In this document: positions 18,349 to 27,666 of the stretch, piece after piece
How positions within the stretch are numbered: position 1 is the first letter of the stretch
Layout of the letters: every line of letters starts with the position of its first letter
Assembly (NCBI RefSeq): GCF_003820355.1
Contig: NZ_RPOK01000002.1
Coordinates: 682,001-746,000, forward strand
Origin: Paralteromonas sediminis
Lineage (GTDB): Bacteria; Pseudomonadota; Gammaproteobacteria; Enterobacterales; Alteromonadaceae
Length of the DNA: 64,000 nucleotides
Direction of reading: 5' to 3'
The notes under the pieces: generated by a model
Told to the model about the DNA's origin: nothing
Seen by the model: the letters and a program-made list of their open reading frames with translations, nothing else
Databases searched by the model: none
Made by a program: the position numbers and the translations under genes

Positions 18349-19223
18349 CGGTTTTCAGCCCCCACGATAGCCCCCTTGCCAACACCTTCATAGGCAACCA
18401 CACAAAAGTTGTCTTCAGGGAACATTACTCTCTGTTGGTCATAAATATATTGCGCAAGACATTCCACTGTGGAGTCGGATGCTATCACTTCGATACAAGC
18501 ACTTGGCATCACTATTTCAAACCACCCCTGTGAGGCTTCATAGGCGTATGCACTGTAGCCGCTGCCGGGTACATCGAAGGTCATCGTTAATTCGTCGGCC
18601 GCAACGGAGTCGTCTTCAGACGCAATGTAAATATCCTGCCATCGCGTTGCCCAATATGCTTCACATGCCTCACTACGTTGACCATTTTTATAGATATCTA
18701 TCTTTGAACGATGGCCATGCGCTATTCGTTGACAATTGCCGTCGTGCTTTTTCAGGCCATGGGTATAGTGATAAAAAGGCGTTGAAATCGTTTCTGTACG
18801 AAGGTGGAGGTGGATCCCTTCGACATTATCTGGCAAATGGGTAGCAATGATTTCTTTTAAATATTCACCCACCGACGCCATAGTCACGCTAGTTGCGTAA
18901 ACAAACGCATATGCATCATCGGGACAGAATAGTGCAATCGTTCCTTTATTTTGTGTCTCAAAAACCACTTCTACTCTGTCGTCTACATCCCTTTTAATGG
19001 TGCATTTAGTATAATCTGCTGGGACTAACAGTTTGTGATCAACATAGTCATCAATCAGTCGTTTGAGATTTTTCTTAACTTTTGAAAAATCCTGGATCAT
19101 GCTTTCTTCATTAAGTGCGCCATCTAGCACAACGTCAACAATCCAGCTTTCACCAACCATGCCTCGCTCAGAGCACAGGTAAGAAAAGTCCATTACCGTT
19201 AAATCATTAACAAACAGTTGCAT
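18345..19223 (-). CDS. Tandem PTPS/QueD-fold protein (6-carboxytetrahydropterin synthase family)
   Basis: A 292-residue protein with two PTPS-like halves. The C-terminal half has the active set: H155 in YTHGL, catalytic-type C164, zinc ligands H169 and H171 in AHGHRS, and the family STVECLAQYI glutamate motif. The N-terminal half keeps the fold and VDHKLLVP, but the HGHS zinc site is replaced by VGES (23-26), so it probably cannot bind zinc. A typical QueD has about 120 residues and one domain. It may make 6-carboxytetrahydropterin, a queuosine/7-deazaguanine precursor, or act on another pterin. No queC, queE or queF gene is nearby. Its start precedes M23 in an operon. Confidence 0.78.
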   Translation of the reverse strand: MQLFVNDLTVMDFSYLCSERGMVGESWIVDVVLDGALNEESMIQDFSKVKKNLKRLIDDYVDHKLLVPADYTKCTIKRDVDDRVEVVFETQNKGTIALFCPDDAYAFVYATSVTMASVGEYLKEIIATHLPDNVEGIHLHLRTETISTPFYHYTHGLKKHDGNCQRIAHGHRSKIDIYKNGQRSEACEAYWATRWQDIYIASEDDSVAADELTMTFDVPGSGYSAYAYEASQGWFEIVMPSACIEVIASDSTVECLAQYIYDQQRVMFPEDNFCVVAYEGVGKGAIVGAENR

Positions 19224-19234
19224 ATGTGTATAAC

Positions 19235-20281
19235 CTATCCTTCGTTGTGGCTCTTGAGCGCTTTAGTAAGCTGATCTTTAAGGTTAGGTGGGACGCCCTT
19301 TATTGTCAGAGTATCTGTATTGACATCATAGTGTACACGTTCGCCCATGAGCTTTCTGTCAAATGCCACACTCACACCGCCGCCCTGTCCAGAAAATTTG
19401 GCCAGTTGGCGCAATGCCGATGGGTCTGGTGCAAAGCTGGGCTCAATAGGTGTCTCAAGGTTTTCAACAAACACCGAGAAATCGCTCTTGTTTGCCAAAT
19501 CTGACGGTAAATGCGCAGATAGCTCTTTAATGGAAATTTCTTCGCCCTCGACGTGCTTCGATTTCATGTAGTCTTTTACCTGGTCCCTGTGCTGATGCTT
19601 TTCCGATGCATCAAGTACTTCTGTTGACAGGTATTCATCAACCGATGAAATTAACAATTTGTTTTGCTGCTTAACGTCGACTTGTTCCTCACACCCTACA
19701 AACTGCATAAAAAAGTCTGACACTTTGCGGCCCATTCGGCCTTTGATAAAACTGATGTAGCGGTTCTGTTCTGGTTGAATAGACAACTGAGTCAGATCCA
19801 GTTTAACCGCAAGCTGCATGCGAGCCAGGTCAAGGTGCTCCTTTGACGATAGCTCCAAGGCGCTATTTACCTCAATGTGCTCTCGGGTGTTAAGTAAACC
19901 AATCATTAAATACTGAGTTGCCAGGTATTCATAATGCGCAAACACCAAGAAGCCAGTTTCGACCGTATTGGTGTCTAATAACGCTTTAATCAACAGCGTT
20001 CCAGCCTCTACACTGAAGCCATGGAATGCTGCGTCGCTTTCTGTCTCTTCCGACTGGGCACGCATAAATTGACGCAAGCTTTGTGCAAAAGCTTGATTAT
20101 CGTCGGAAAAGCACCCCACGCCCTTTCCTGGTTTGCTATTAAAGCTATGGTTAAGCTGATGACAGAAGGCATCCAAAGCCAACGAAGGAGAAAGACAGGC
20201 TTCTCTAGGAACCAGGGTTAACTTTTCGTTGTTGTCCATACCAATCTGGTGAACAACAAAATGATGAACCTGCATACTCAT
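19235..20281 (-). CDS. yejK: Nucleoid-associated protein YejK (NdpA)
   Basis: A 348-residue member of the NdpA/YejK family, cytoplasmic and DNA-associated. The N-terminus (VHHFVVHQIG), the middle IEVNSALELSSKEHLDLARMQ and YISFIKGRMGRKVSDFF (each shortened) are family landmarks. Length is close to the usual 335-345. As in Vibrio and E. coli, it is divergent from yejL and yejM, which start across a 138-bp spacer containing a TGGCATTATGCCA inverted repeat at 20358-20370. Confidence 0.93.
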   Translation of the reverse strand: MSMQVHHFVVHQIGMDNNEKLTLVPREACLSPSLALDAFCHQLNHSFNSKPGKGVGCFSDDNQAFAQSLRQFMRAQSEETESDAAFHGFSVEAGTLLIKALLDTNTVETGFLVFAHYEYLATQYLMIGLLNTREHIEVNSALELSSKEHLDLARMQLAVKLDLTQLSIQPEQNRYISFIKGRMGRKVSDFFMQFVGCEEQVDVKQQNKLLISSVDEYLSTEVLDASEKHQHRDQVKDYMKSKHVEGEEISIKELSAHLPSDLANKSDFSVFVENLETPIEPSFAPDPSALRQLAKFSGQGGGVSVAFDRKLMGERVHYDVNTDTLTIKGVPPNLKDQLTKALKSHNEG

Positions 20282-20419
20282 GGGTACGTTTTACTACTCC
20301 GGCATAAAAAAATCAGCGCTGTGGTATTTTGCAAAAGCGCATGACATAAAACTTGGCTGGCATTATGCCATAAGTCAGGCATATAATCGCCGTAATCTTT
20401 TCTAAACACTTGATTTTCC

Positions 20420-20638
20420 ATGCCACAAAAAAGCAAATACACAAACGATGATGTTGAACGCATCATGAATGAGATTTTAGTTGTATTAGAAAGCAACAAA
20501 GCCAATAAGGATCTATCCTTAATGGTGTTGGGGAATGTGGTAAGTCATGTGTTCAATCAACATGTTGCGCCAGCGCAAAGAGCTGAGCTAGCGCAGGCAT
20601 TTTCTGCTATTTTACAAAAAACGTTAGATAAAGAATAA
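20420..20638 (+). CDS. yejL: YejL family protein (DUF1414)
   Basis: A 72-residue helical cytoplasmic protein of the YejL/UPF0352 family. Landmarks are KYTNDDVERIMNEILVVLE, shortened, then LSLMVLGNVVSHVFN and the C-terminal FSAILQKTL. Function is unknown. It is the first gene of a yejL-yejM transcription unit; yejM starts 10 bp after its stop. Confidence 0.92.
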   Translation: MPQKSKYTNDDVERIMNEILVVLESNKANKDLSLMVLGNVVSHVFNQHVAPAQRAELAQAFSAILQKTLDKE

Positions 20639-20648
20639 AGACACTATC

Positions 20649-22166
20649 GTGATTTTAGCTGAGTCGCCCCGTCGCATGCGTGTTACCCGATTAGTTAGTT
20701 GGGGGCACTGGTTCGCATTGGCCAATATTGTTTTTGCGTTAACCATTTCATCCATTTTTTTGTTTTCGTCACCTTCTCCGGGATCGCTACTAGGCAATGC
20801 GTATCTGGTGACAAACTGGTTAGGGCACATAAGCTTCATCACATTTATTGGTTTTGTCATTCTTATATTGCCACTGTGTTACGTGGTAAGTAACGAGAAA
20901 GCAGTGAAAGCAACAGGTTCTGTTGTTGCAGCCATTGGCCTTGCTCTACTTGCGTTTGATGCACTCTTGTACACGCGCACCGGTTTTCATATTAGTTTTA
21001 GTGCTGCGGAGTTAGTCCGCGATGAAGCGCAATACAGAATCAGTCAGTTTGGCTGGCAACAATGGAGTTATTTGTTGCTGTTGTTTTTTATTTGGCTGGG
21101 TTGTCAACTGGTACTCGCGAACGCTATTTGGAAACGTCTAGAGCGCCTCAATGAATATAAAATCGGTTTGCCAGTAACCAGCGTATTTGTATTTTGTTTT
21201 GTGTCTAGTCATGCAGTTCACGTTTGGGCCGATGCACAATTGTACCAACCCATCATCAAACAAGATAACTTGTTTCCATTGTCATATCCCGCCACAGCAA
21301 AAACCACGCTCTCTCGCTATGGTCTGCTCGATTTGGCTCGCTATGAACAACGAAAACAGTTGCAGTTTAATTCGAACCTGCAATCCATCAGGTACCCCAG
21401 TGAACCCGTGTACTGCAGTGTAAACGACAGCAGGCCCACGATAGTATTCATTCAGACAGACGATTTTCCACTGAGTGATTTTTCCTCGCTTGGGCTAAGT
21501 GCTATCGAACAATACTATGCAACGTCTTCGTCAAGGGAATCCCTTGTGATGTCAGCCATATTTGGTGTGCCAGAATTGTATAAAACGCCGTTGCTGAACA
21601 AACGGCCTGTACTTTTGGCGTTGCCTCATGCTCAGGGTATGCATGTGAGTATTAGTACCGACGCCATTATTGAGCACAATTATATTAAGCCTTATCAAGA
21701 GCCCTTCGCCATTCCCGTATCCGGTATGCACATTGCCTTTACCGATGCGCAAACCATCCGTACCGTAGTCAATGAGGGCCTGATACAAAGCCATCATGTG
21801 ATCATAGCAGGTATAGGTAACAATCCTCAGCAGAAAGGTGTGTTGTATTCAAACCTAACCCTTAAGGCAGAACTTGCCAGTATCGAGGATATAGCGCCAA
21901 CGATATTGCATGCGTTTGGTTGTGATGCTCCTCCAAGGCTTTATTCCACAGGGCGTAACTTACTTGATCCCAGTAGAAACTGGATTGTCAGTACCAGCGA
22001 AGACAAAATTGTTGTGGTGAACAACAATCAGCGAATAGAAGTCATGAGCAATGGCAGCTATGAAATCATTAATACGCAGGATAACTCACGTAGTAACGAG
22101 CAACTGAATGTTGATTTACTCAGCCAGGCAATTAAACATTTAACCCGCTTTTCGGTAGCAAACTAG
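20649..22166 (+). CDS. yejM: YejM/LapC (PbgA)-like inner membrane protein with a reduced periplasmic domain
   Basis: A 505-residue protein, while the E. coli protein has 586. The membrane half is well conserved: VSWGHWFALANI at the start, five helices, SHAVHVWADAQLYQPI, LPLSYPATAKTTL-like text and YGLLD. In E. coli YejM controls LpxC stability and hence lipopolysaccharide level. The alkaline-phosphatase-like domain is shortened by about 80 residues. The usual TVDGLN stretch reads IQTDDFP and the late HGHLQVP block is missing, whereas the C-terminus (SVAN) matches. A GTG start at 20649 gives the E. coli-like N-terminus. It is expected to keep a structural or regulatory role without hydrolase chemistry. 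Confidence 0.87.
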   Translation: MILAESPRRMRVTRLVSWGHWFALANIVFALTISSIFLFSSPSPGSLLGNAYLVTNWLGHISFITFIGFVILILPLCYVVSNEKAVKATGSVVAAIGLALLAFDALLYTRTGFHISFSAAELVRDEAQYRISQFGWQQWSYLLLLFFIWLGCQLVLANAIWKRLERLNEYKIGLPVTSVFVFCFVSSHAVHVWADAQLYQPIIKQDNLFPLSYPATAKTTLSRYGLLDLARYEQRKQLQFNSNLQSIRYPSEPVYCSVNDSRPTIVFIQTDDFPLSDFSSLGLSAIEQYYATSSSRESLVMSAIFGVPELYKTPLLNKRPVLLALPHAQGMHVSISTDAIIEHNYIKPYQEPFAIPVSGMHIAFTDAQTIRTVVNEGLIQSHHVIIAGIGNNPQQKGVLYSNLTLKAELASIEDIAPTILHAFGCDAPPRLYSTGRNLLDPSRNWIVSTSEDKIVVVNNNQRIEVMSNGSYEIINTQDNSRSNEQLNVDLLSQAIKHLTRFSVAN

Positions 22167-22167
22167 G

Positions 22168-22722
22168 CTATTTACTTTCTAGTATCTGGGACAGTTTACT
22201 TACTGCTTTTACCTTACCAAAAGCATTGTCGATATGTTCCTGATGATGCGGTGCTACCTGTTGAGCCAAATAGTAAATCTGCCCGACCCCTGCCTCCTCC
22301 GCAGCCATGACATCTCGCCAGCTATCACCAATCATTGTGGAGTCCGCCGGATTGATGTGATGCGCTTCAATGGCATCAAATAACATGCCGCCAGCAGGTT
22401 TGCGGCAGCCACATACCTTTTTATATTTGCCAAGTGCATGTTCAGGATGATGTGGGCAAAAGTAAACACCATCGAATTGTACCTGACTGGCTGATAATGC
22501 CTGATTCATCCACGTCATCAATGCGTGAAAATCTTTTTCTGAATAGTAGCCACGGCCTATCCCTGACTGGTTAGTCACTACAATAATTTTGTAACCTTTA
22601 TTCTTGAAGGCCTGCATGATGTCAATGACGCCGGGTACCCACTCCACATCAGCCGCTTGGTAGATATAGCCCTTATCAATGTTGATTACGCCATCGCGAT
22701 CAAGAAACAATGCTTTGTGCAT
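22168..22722 (-). CDS. gmhB: D-glycero-beta-D-manno-heptose 1,7-bisphosphate 7-phosphatase
   Basis: A 184-residue HAD phosphatase. The nucleophile motif is FLDRDGVIN (D8, D10), motif II is VVTNQSGIGRG, and motif IV is MIGDSWRDVMAA. A zinc-binding insert with FCPHHPEH and CGCRKPAGG is specific to the GmhB/HisB-N group. It removes the 7-phosphate during ADP-heptose synthesis for lipopolysaccharide core. It is convergent with yejM with a 1-bp gap, placing two lipopolysaccharide-related genes side by side. Confidence 0.94.
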   Translation of the reverse strand: MHKALFLDRDGVINIDKGYIYQAADVEWVPGVIDIMQAFKNKGYKIIVVTNQSGIGRGYYSEKDFHALMTWMNQALSASQVQFDGVYFCPHHPEHALGKYKKVCGCRKPAGGMLFDAIEAHHINPADSTMIGDSWRDVMAAEEAGVGQIYYLAQQVAPHHQEHIDNAFGKVKAVSKLSQILESK

Positions 22723-22754
22723 GAATCACTTTCTTTTTTATCAATGCGATGGCG

Positions 22755-22771
22755 CTAAGTGTATCACTTAG
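22755..22771. terminator. Short perfect hairpin at the end of the valine operon
   Basis: CTAAGTG and CACTTAG make a perfect 7-bp stem with a 3-base loop that includes the mmsB stop codon. No T-run follows on the minus strand, so intrinsic termination is doubtful; a Rho-linked or mRNA-end-protecting role is possible. Confidence 0.35.
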
Positions 22772-23661
22772 TTATTCTGATCAAATAACCTAAAAATGCT
22801 GGAAAAATCTTTTTCTGCATAACCTTGGTTCTGGTGCATCTTGTACAAACTCTGTGCCAGTGAAGCCATCGGCGTGGCAGAACCGCTTCCTTGTGCAGCC
22901 TCTGCAGCGAGTCCGAGATCTTTGTTCATCAGTTTAACCATGAAGCCCCCTTCATAATCATTACTTGACGGCACAGTGTCCATAACGCCGGGACAAGGAT
23001 TATACAGTTGAAGTGCCCAGTTATTGCCCGAGCTCTGTTTCATGATCTCAGACATTACTTTAGGATCCAGACCGTTGTGAATAGCCAACTGGAGCGCTTC
23101 ACTTGTCCCTGCCATTAGAACAGCTAGAAGCATGTTATTGCATATTTTAGCAATTTGACCTGAGCCTAAGTCTCCCGCGTGAAAAAGGTTTTTGCCCATC
23201 GCGCTTAAAACAGGTCTGGCACGGTCAACATCTTGTTCAGCGCCACCCATAATGAAGGTAAGTGTCCCAGCTTTGGCGCCACCCACACCGCCTGAAACGG
23301 GCGCATCGATAAAGCCCACTCCCTTTTGTGACAATCTATTGCCGACAGAACGCGCAGTATCAGCGTCTATGGTGCTGCAGTCTATCACCAGCGTATCTGT
23401 GCCTAGTCCATCAGCGATACCGTGGTTTTGGTCAAAATATACAGACTCCACGTGCTTTGCTGCCGGCAACATAGTGATAACGGTATCAGCACCCTCAACA
23501 GCCCGTCTGGCCGAATCAGCAGCAGTCGCGCCCACTGCTGTTAATGATGCAACTGCCTCTTTATTCAAATCAAAAACAGTAACCGAAAAATTGGCATTTA
23601 ACAGGTTTGCCGCCATTGGCCCACCCATATTACCAAGGCCAATAAAAGTGATATTTTTCAT
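22768..23661 (-). CDS. mmsB: 3-hydroxyisobutyrate dehydrogenase
   Basis: A 297-residue dehydrogenase that oxidises 3-hydroxyisobutyrate to methylmalonate semialdehyde. It shows the NAD site FIGLGNMGGPMAANLL, the substrate-binding signature FIDAPVSGGVGGAKAGTL, and catalytic lysine in GQIAKICNNM. The ATG at 23661 shares one base with the stop of the hydrolase gene (TAATG), confirming the start over an upstream extension. It is the last gene of the valine operon. A second, more distant family member is at 29266-30147. Confidence 0.94.
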   Translation of the reverse strand: MKNITFIGLGNMGGPMAANLLNANFSVTVFDLNKEAVASLTAVGATAADSARRAVEGADTVITMLPAAKHVESVYFDQNHGIADGLGTDTLVIDCSTIDADTARSVGNRLSQKGVGFIDAPVSGGVGGAKAGTLTFIMGGAEQDVDRARPVLSAMGKNLFHAGDLGSGQIAKICNNMLLAVLMAGTSEALQLAIHNGLDPKVMSEIMKQSSGNNWALQLYNPCPGVMDTVPSSNDYEGGFMVKLMNKDLGLAAEAAQGSGSATPMASLAQSLYKMHQNQGYAEKDFSSIFRLFDQNN

Positions 23662-24791
23662 TAACTCGTTCCTTTCATTTCCAAGTGACTGAGTGGATGT
23701 GTAGCGCCTGCCCAAATAGGCGTAAAATGCTTTGCAATGACGTCGTCGGGTACTTCGTCAAGCTGCTTGTAACGCCAGTTGGGTGAATTGTCTTTGTCAA
23801 TTAATAAGGCTCTCACACCTTCTTGGAATTCTCCCAGTGCTGCGCACGTGCAAGCCATATTCAATTCCAGCCTGAACGCCTCAGCAAGATTTAGGTGCGC
23901 GCCACGCCGAATCTGTTCAAACACGACATGCGCTGTGATAGGCGAACCTTTGGTAAAATTGCCAACTGCTCTGTTAATCCACTTATCATCCCTATTCAAA
24001 CCTTCTAACATTGCTGCTACTTCAATGACAGAGTCAGCCTTGTCCAACGCTGCAATCTCATGTTGGTATTGCGCCAGCTTAGACGGATTTGTAGCCGGAA
24101 CAGTAAACTGCTCAAGTACCTGAGTAACCTGCTTTCCATGCTCTGAATCGGCTGACCATTCAATATCGAGTAACGCGTCGATGACTGCATCAATGTTGCC
24201 ATCAGCGATATGATGATCAGCCATGCCCACAAACAGCGCATCTGCGGCGTTAAACGGAATGCCCGTCAGTCCAAGAAATAGACCCATTCCTCGTCCAAGC
24301 CGTGGCAGGAAATAGGTGCCTCCCACATCGGGAAACAGCCCTATGGTTATTTCAGGCATAGCCAAACGACTGCTAGGCGTGACGACTTTGTGACTGGCAC
24401 CACAAAACAGTCCCATTCCGCCCCCCATCACAAATCCGTGACCCACTACGATAATGGGCTTATTGTATGTGTGAATAAGGTAATCCAACCGGTATTCGGT
24501 AGTGAAGAATGCCTCAACACTCGACGGCGTTTGTTCGGGCTGCGCTGTCATGGCTTTATGCATTGAGACAACATCGCCACCCGCACAAAAGGCCTTGTCG
24601 CCTGCCCCATAAACGCAGACACAGGTGATGTTGTCATCACTTGCCCACTCCTCAAGTAGCGACAACATAGACTCAGCCATATTGTGATCCAATGCATTCA
24701 GCGCTTTGGGCTTATTAAGAACAATGGTGCCTATACTTTTCCCAGCTTTACCGGGCTTAATAGCACTTAATATTGCTGCGTTTTCAGCCAT
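23661..24791 (-). CDS. 3-hydroxyisobutyryl-CoA hydrolase
   Basis: A 376-residue crotonase-fold enzyme that frees 3-hydroxyisobutyrate from CoA in valine breakdown. LNKPKALNALDHNM and GAGDKAFCAGGDVVSMHKAM, shortened here, begin the oxyanion region. GHGFVMGGGMGL and MPEITIGLFPDVGGTYFLPR carry the hydrolase-type glutamate and aspartate. The C-terminal DNSPNWRYKQLDEVPDD is typical of HIBCH rather than enoyl-CoA hydratase, as is the length. It sits 5 bp after the acyl-CoA dehydrogenase and overlaps mmsB by one base. Confidence 0.93.
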   Translation of the reverse strand: MAENAAILSAIKPGKAGKSIGTIVLNKPKALNALDHNMAESMLSLLEEWASDDNITCVCVYGAGDKAFCAGGDVVSMHKAMTAQPEQTPSSVEAFFTTEYRLDYLIHTYNKPIIVVGHGFVMGGGMGLFCGASHKVVTPSSRLAMPEITIGLFPDVGGTYFLPRLGRGMGLFLGLTGIPFNAADALFVGMADHHIADGNIDAVIDALLDIEWSADSEHGKQVTQVLEQFTVPATNPSKLAQYQHEIAALDKADSVIEVAAMLEGLNRDDKWINRAVGNFTKGSPITAHVVFEQIRRGAHLNLAEAFRLELNMACTCAALGEFQEGVRALLIDKDNSPNWRYKQLDEVPDDVIAKHFTPIWAGATHPLSHLEMKGTS

Positions 24792-24796
24792 AGCAA

Positions 24797-25951
24797 CTAC
24801 TCTACCTTAGTTAAATCTGACAACAGTCTTCTTGCAATAATCACCCGCATGATCTCATTGGTACCCTCTAGGATTTGATGTACGCGTACATCACGCACAT
24901 GGCGCTCCAATGGATATTCTTTGATGTAACCATAGCCACCATGTATTTGTAGCGCCTGATTGCAAACATCAAACCCCACATCAGTAGCAAAACGCTTAGC
25001 CATTGCACAATAAGTGGTTTTGTCGGCATGGTTGCCATCTAGCTTGCTCGCTGCCAATCTAACCATTTGACGCGCGGCAACCAAATCAGTGGCCATGTCG
25101 GCCAGTTTGAACTGTAATGCCTGAAACGCTGCTAATGGTTTGCCAAACTGTTGTCTTTCCTGCATGTAAGCGTTTGCTGTGTTCAGCGCTTGCTGGGCGG
25201 TACCGACAGAACACGTTGCGATATTGATGCGTCCACCGTCCAGCCCTTTCATTGCAAAGGTAAATCCCTGGCCTTCATCGCCAAGCAAATTCGCCTTGGG
25301 CACAAATACATCTTCAAACGTCACCATGCGAGTTGGCTGGGCATTCCAACCCATTTTTTCTTCGGGCTTGCCATACACAATGCCTTCACTGTCTGCAGGA
25401 ACAGCAAAAGCAGAGACGCCTTTAGGTCCGGCTTCACCTGTTCTTGCCATTACCACTAGCATGTCTGTGCTTCCTGCACCCGAGATAAATACTTTTGAGC
25501 CGCTTAACAAATAGCCGTCTTGATGAGAAGTGGCTTTAGTTTTTAATGACGCTGCATCTGAGCCTGAGCCAGGCTCTGTCAAACAATAAGAAGCCAGTTT
25601 TTCACCGGCAACCAGTGCATCACACCAGGCAGACTTGACCTCGTCACTACCCCAGGTAGCAATCATCCAGGTGGCCATATTGTGTATGGTCAACATGGCT
25701 GTAGTGGTGGTACACCCCATAGATAACTGTTCAAAGATAATGGAAGAATCCAGTCGGGCTAGCCCCAAACCGCCCGCATTTTCTGGCGTATACAGCCCAC
25801 AAAAACCCAGACCGCCTGCTTCGCGGAACACGTCTGTCGGAAAGATGTGCTCTTTGTCCCAATGTGCGGCATTTGGCAACAATCGATCTTCTGCAAACTG
25901 CCTTGCTGTTTCTTCAAAAGCCCGTTGATCATCGGTTAATTCGAAATTCAT
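24797..25951 (-). CDS. Isobutyryl-CoA dehydrogenase (acyl-CoA dehydrogenase family)
   Basis: A 384-residue FAD enzyme. Landmarks are YCLTEPGSGSDAASLKT (first acyl-CoA dehydrogenase signature), FGKPLAAFQALQF, and QIHGGYGYIKEYPLERHVRD then LEGTNEIMRVIIARRL, whose glutamate is the catalytic base. Substrate assignment to isobutyryl-CoA rests on its place between mmsA and the hydrolase gene; a broader branched-chain specificity is possible. Electrons would go to ETF. Confidence 0.92.
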   Translation of the reverse strand: MNFELTDDQRAFEETARQFAEDRLLPNAAHWDKEHIFPTDVFREAGGLGFCGLYTPENAGGLGLARLDSSIIFEQLSMGCTTTTAMLTIHNMATWMIATWGSDEVKSAWCDALVAGEKLASYCLTEPGSGSDAASLKTKATSHQDGYLLSGSKVFISGAGSTDMLVVMARTGEAGPKGVSAFAVPADSEGIVYGKPEEKMGWNAQPTRMVTFEDVFVPKANLLGDEGQGFTFAMKGLDGGRINIATCSVGTAQQALNTANAYMQERQQFGKPLAAFQALQFKLADMATDLVAARQMVRLAASKLDGNHADKTTYCAMAKRFATDVGFDVCNQALQIHGGYGYIKEYPLERHVRDVRVHQILEGTNEIMRVIIARRLLSDLTKVE

Positions 25952-25965
25952 TTACTGCCCCCTGA

Positions 25966-27456
25966 TCAGTCAATCGATATGGTCATGTTTGGACCACGTG
26001 CAATATCGTCTTCCAACCATCGAGAAGTGATGGTTTTGGTTTCTGTATAAAAGCGCACGGCTTGCTTACCGTAGGCATGTAAATCACCATAGAAAGAGTT
26101 TTTCCAGCCCGTGAAAGAGAAGAAAGGCAGTGGAACAGGAATAGGCACATTAATGCCGACCTGACCGACTGTGACCTCGCGCTGATACTTACGCGCTGCT
26201 GATCCACTGTTGGTGAATATAGAGGTTCCATTGCCAAAAGGGTTATTATTCACAAGCGCTAATGCTTCATCTAGTGTCTCTACGCACATACAGCATAGAA
26301 CAGGACCAAAAATCTCCTGTTGGTAAATCGCCATATCTGCAGTGACGTCTTTAAACACGGTAGGGCCAACCCAGTTTCCCGATTCCTTACCGGCTACCGT
26401 TACGTCGCTGCCATCAACCAGGCAGGTTGCCCCCTCATCTTTACCTTGTTGAATTAGAGAGAGCACTCTTGCTTTTGCCGCTGGGCTGATGAGTGGTCCG
26501 AATCCGGCGTTTTTGTCATCCCATACACCTGGCTTAACCTGCGCGATTTTTTCTGCCAGCTCATCAATCCACTGCTGCGATTCACCCACAAAAACAGCAA
26601 CAGAGATAGCCATACAACGCTGACCTGCTGCACCAACAGAGGCCCCCACCATTTGGTTAATGACGTGTTCTTTGTTGGCATCAGGCATGATCACACTGTG
26701 ATTCTTCGCGCCTGCGAAACACTGCGCTCGCTTCATATGGTCTGTGGCTGTTTTATAAATATATTGTCCTACTGGCACAGAACCAACAAAAGAAACAGCG
26801 TGTACGTCAGGGTGTGTTAACAAAGGCTCAACCTGCTCCTTTCCACCATGCACAATGTTCAGCACGCCAGCTGGAGCGCCTGCTTGCATGAACAGCTCAG
26901 CCAACTTCATTGGCGTTAGAGGATCTTGTTCAGAGGGTTTAAGCACAAAGGTGTTGCCGCATGCAATGGCAAGAGGAAACATCCATAGAGGGATCATCGC
27001 AGGGAAATTAAAAGGTGTGATCCCTGTACAAACACCAAGCGGTTGGATCATGCTAACTGTATCGATGCCGCGAGCCACATTTTCCACGGTTTCTCCCATC
27101 ATTAGCGAAGGCACATTCATGGCTTGCTCAACCACTTCAATACCACGCCAAACATCGCCCTTGGCATCGTCAAACGTCTTTCCGGTCTCCTGTGATAACA
27201 CAGTAGCAATTTCATCATGATGCGTCTTTAGCAACGCTTGATAACGCATCATCACTCGTGCCCGTTCAGTTACAGGCACATCTTTCCACGTTTCGAAAGC
27301 AGCTTTGGCACTGGCAATGGCTTGCTCGATTTCTACCTGAGTCGCACAGGGCGTTTTTGCAATAACGCTGTTATCAGCAGGATTGGTTACATCGATAAAT
27401 TCAGAAGAAGAAGAAGGCGTAAACTCGCCGTTGATTAACAAAGGAACTGTGTGCAT
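25966..27456 (-). CDS. mmsA: CoA-acylating methylmalonate-semialdehyde dehydrogenase
   Basis: A 496-residue aldehyde dehydrogenase that turns methylmalonate semialdehyde into propionyl-CoA. The catalytic cysteine is in [11 protein letters not shown], and [19 protein letters not shown] and [18 protein letters not shown], shortened, are features of the MmsA clade, which lacks the usual second catalytic glutamate. The ATG at 27456 gives the normal N-terminus; the frame extends eight codons upstream. It is the first gene of the four-gene valine operon and has a candidate operator about 57 bp upstream. Confidence 0.94.
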   Translation of the reverse strand: MHTVPLLINGEFTPSSSSEFIDVTNPADNSVIAKTPCATQVEIEQAIASAKAAFETWKDVPVTERARVMMRYQALLKTHHDEIATVLSQETGKTFDDAKGDVWRGIEVVEQAMNVPSLMMGETVENVARGIDTVSMIQPLGVCTGITPFNFPAMIPLWMFPLAIACGNTFVLKPSEQDPLTPMKLAELFMQAGAPAGVLNIVHGGKEQVEPLLTHPDVHAVSFVGSVPVGQYIYKTATDHMKRAQCFAGAKNHSVIMPDANKEHVINQMVGASVGAAGQRCMAISVAVFVGESQQWIDELAEKIAQVKPGVWDDKNAGFGPLISPAAKARVLSLIQQGKDEGATCLVDGSDVTVAGKESGNWVGPTVFKDVTADMAIYQQEIFGPVLCCMCVETLDEALALVNNNPFGNGTSIFTNSGSAARKYQREVTVGQVGINVPIPVPLPFFSFTGWKNSFYGDLHAYGKQAVRFYTETKTITSRWLEDDIARGPNMTISID

Positions 27457-27512
27457 TACATATCTCACGTAAGTAGTCACAAAAAATTAACAGCAACCTT
27501 ACCTACTGTTTC

Positions 27513-27531
27513 ACTTTACGTAAACGTTAAC
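27513..27531. promoter_or_regulatory. Candidate LiuR-like operator upstream of mmsA
   Basis: The sequence ACTTTACGTAAACGTTAAC contains the palindrome TTTACGTAAA followed by an ACGTTAA half site. As I recall, LiuR, the MerR-family regulator of branched-chain amino acid catabolism in gammaproteobacteria, binds sites of the form TTTACGT-ACGTAAA-like. Position 57 bp before the mmsA start suits a repressor site. No liuR gene is in this window. Confidence 0.45.
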
Positions 27532-27666
27532 CTAATGCGACCCAAACAGGGAGTGTAAACATTATTGTACGCATAACAAAGTATCAATCTGTACACGAAA
27601 TATTCGTGACGGAAAAACAGTCGACTGTTATTCTGAATACAGTTGCAACACAACATTTTTGGCCAT

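Noticed and set aside
20358-20370. TGGCATTATGCCA inverted repeat between yejK and yejL
   Set aside because: It could be an operator, but a 5-bp arm with no second copy or known regulator is too weak to call as a separate feature; it is mentioned under yejK only.
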